From Phascolarctobacterium sp. (GTDB taxonomy: Bacteria > Bacillota > Negativicutes > Acidaminococcales > Acidaminococcaceae), in assembly GCA_016302525.1 (NCBI GenBank), contig JAEDNJ010000074.1, positions 1 to 7,522 of the forward strand: a stretch of 7,522 bases of DNA, in the 5' to 3' direction. Below are positions 6,621 to 7,522 of the stretch, piece after piece. The notes beneath the pieces are model-generated. The model had not been told where the DNA came from. It did not search any database and saw nothing but the letters and a program-made list of their open reading frames with translations. The position numbers and the translations under genes were made by a program. Every line of letters begins with the position of its first letter. Positions within the stretch are counted from its first letter, which is position 1.

Positions 6621-6640
6621 GCAGGGGCTTGGCCCTCTGC
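6621..6640 (-). promoter_or_regulatory. GC-rich hairpin in the leader of the DUF1858 gene
   Basis: On the minus strand GCAG-A-GGGC pairs with GCCC-CTGC around a three-base loop: an eight-pair stem with one bulged A. It lies roughly midway between the predicted start of transcription (near 6654) and the ribosome site. There is no T-run after it, so it is not a terminator. It may stabilise the mRNA or influence translation. Confidence 0.5.
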
Positions 6641-6660
6641 AAAATTTATTTTATGCTCCT

Positions 6661-6688
6661 ATTTTAACACAAAAAGCCCTTCTTGCAA
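6661..6688 (-). promoter_or_regulatory. Promoter for the DUF1858 gene
   Basis: On the minus strand a -35 TTGCAA (6683-6688), a 16-bp spacer and an extended -10 TGTTAAAAT (hexamer 6661-6666) are present. The -35 hexamer is identical to that of the mraZ promoter. The predicted leader is about 60 nt. Confidence 0.6.
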
Positions 6689-6759
6689 ACAGTTTATTAA
6701 GAAAATGTTTATACAGTAATTACTTCCAGAAGCAAGACAGCATAAGATTTAGTTTGTCT

Positions 6760-6870
6760 CCATAGGAAAATAAAGTGGTCTATTGCTCAATGCTTGTATT
6801 TTCACCATTGAGCAATGCATTGACAGTTTTCCTAGTACATGGCTTGTCAGCATTGGGCAATATGACAGCC
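6760..6870. repeat. Nested inverted repeats with three ATTGNNCAAT palindromes
   Basis: ATTGCTCAATG (6782-6792) and its exact complement CATTGAGCAAT (6806-6816) form an 11-bp stem with a 13-base loop. Outside them, CCAT..AGGAAAA (6760-6770) faces TTTTCCT..ATGG (6827-6842). A third copy, CATTGGGCAAT (6851-6861), sits inside a second hairpin with arms GGCTTGTCA (6841-6849) and TGACAGCC (6863-6870). Each core is itself a 10-bp palindrome, ATTGNNCAAT. No T-run follows either hairpin, so they are not simple terminators. Confidence 0.6.
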
Positions 6871-6873
6871 AAC

Positions 6874-6906
6874 AAAAAGCTCCAGCCTTATAAAAGCTGG
6901 AGCAAA
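6874..6906 (-). terminator. Rho-independent terminator after the secreted protein gene
   Basis: On the minus strand GCTCCAGC (6896-6903) and GCTGGAGC (6879-6886) form a perfect 8-bp GC-rich stem with a nine-base loop, followed directly by five T (6878-6874). It starts about ten bases after the stop at 6914, making the upstream gene the end of its transcript. Confidence 0.9.
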
Positions 6907-6913
6907 GCATTCT

Positions 6914-7501
6914 TTAGAATTTTTGAATTTGAGGTCTTTCTACCTTAAACCCCTTAACCTTCATAATGCGACGCATATCATTTTGCAGCAAACGCGCAAA
7001 TTTACGCAGAGGATAGTTTTGGCGTACATACATAGCCGGGTCATAGGTTTCATGATCGTGCAGCTTACGATGATTGAATTTGTCAGTTTCCCTATTATAG
7101 GATACACTATTACCCCAAATTTCGAGGTCAACCTTGTCTTCCTTGTTAAAGCCAATAGATTCCTCCATAGCTATTTTGTTTAGCTCAATGCATACAACTA
7201 GGTCGGCATCAGCCTCATTAGCAATATTTCTTAAAGCATTTTCATCAGGAAGCACGCCTTTTTTAGTGTATTTATCAAGAGCAGTAGTAACTGCATCATT
7301 TTCAATCATCGTATATTTATCCTGGTCCTTGATGCAGTAGATGGTGTTGTCATAGAAAACCTCTTCTACACCAGCATAGCCAGAATTATCAATAAAGGGC
7401 ATAATGACTATATTCGCTGCTTCAGCGGAGGAAAGCAAGCCTGGAAAAGCAGCGCCAAGAGTAACAGCGAGCATTAAGAATAATTTAATAATAGTTTTCA
7501 T
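6914..7501 (-). CDS. Secreted protein of unknown function
   Basis: This 195-residue protein has a clear signal peptide: MKTIIKLFL, a hydrophobic core to about residue 23, and a likely signal peptidase I cut after SSAEA (about 24-28). There is no lipobox Cys, so it should be soluble outside the membrane. The mature protein begins with a hydrophobic strand followed by PFIDNSG (NIVIMPFIDNSG, 30-41), then YTMIENDAV (63-71), a helical stretch, and DADLVVCIELNKIAM (98-112). This strand-helix order resembles the N-terminal alpha/beta domain of CsgG, TolB-N or FlgO-like envelope proteins, but that is a pattern impression only. The C-terminal half has no motif I recognise; it ends in a basic region (about 166-190). 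The start is supported by AAGGGAG (7509-7515), seven bases before the ATG. A strong terminator follows. What lies upstream is outside the window. Confidence 0.82.
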   Translation of the reverse strand: MKTIIKLFLMLAVTLGAAFPGLLSSAEAANIVIMPFIDNSGYAGVEEVFYDNTIYCIKDQDKYTMIENDAVTTALDKYTKKGVLPDENALRNIANEADADLVVCIELNKIAMEESIGFNKEDKVDLEIWGNSVSYNRETDKFNHRKLHDHETYDPAMYVRQNYPLRKFARLLQNDMRRIMKVKGFKVERPQIQKF

Positions 7502-7522
7502 CGGATTTCTCCCTTAGCCTGG

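Larger units (their letters stand above)
6594..6913. other. Gene-free region between the secreted protein gene and the DUF1858 gene
   Basis: The 320 bp contain the terminator of the upstream gene (6874-6906), a set of nested inverted repeats (6760-6870), the DUF1858 promoter (6661-6688) and a leader hairpin (6621-6640). No open reading frame worth calling is present. Confidence 0.8.

Noticed and set aside
6683..6713. Plus-strand promoter (TTGCAA with TTTATA) that could transcribe the inverted-repeat element
   Set aside because: The spacer is 19 bp, the -10 is weak, and no plus-strand terminator or gene follows.
6961..7155. 64-codon minus-strand frame within the secreted protein gene
   Set aside because: Out-of-frame overlap with a gene that has a good start, signal peptide and terminator.

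Overview
The window holds the first part of a division and cell wall (dcw) cluster, all on the minus strand, plus two unrelated minus-strand genes at its right end. Reading along the minus strand (right to left) the order is: a secreted protein of unknown function (7501-6914), a small DUF1858-type CxxC protein (6593-6390), then mraZ, rsmH, ftsL, murE, murF and mraY. mraY runs off the left edge after 288 codons. The cluster order, a MurE with the DNPR signature of meso-diaminopimelate-adding enzymes, and strong AGGAGG-type ribosome sites point to a Bacillota-like organism with moderate GC content. A Negativicutes (Acidaminococcaceae-like) source is my guess from general resemblance and is not shown by the sequence.

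The division genes form two separate transcription units. Unit 1 is mraZ-rsmH-ftsL. It starts at a sigma-70-type promoter (-35 TTGCAA, 17-bp spacer, -10 TATAAT), followed by four TGGNN boxes at exact 10-bp steps that look like MraZ operators. It ends at a rho-independent terminator just after ftsL. Unit 2 is murE-murF-mraY, with its own extended -10 promoter (TGCTATAAT) and a leader of about 95 nt. murE and murF overlap by 8 bp and mraY follows murF by 12 bp. Between the units lies 450 bp of AT-rich non-coding DNA where most Bacillota carry ftsI/spoVD, the septal transpeptidase gene. That gene is absent here.

The products work together. MraZ regulates the cluster, RsmH methylates 16S rRNA, and FtsL is a membrane division protein. 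MurE and MurF finish the UDP-MurNAc-pentapeptide, and MraY moves it onto undecaprenyl phosphate to make lipid I.

The remaining intergenic DNA is structured. Positions 6176-6370 carry three degenerate 65-bp tandem copies between the DUF1858 gene and its terminator. Positions 6760-6870 carry nested inverted repeats containing three ATTGNNCAAT palindromes. I see no clear novel defence or mobile system. The best leads are the missing ftsI with the split cluster, and the unexplained repeat elements.
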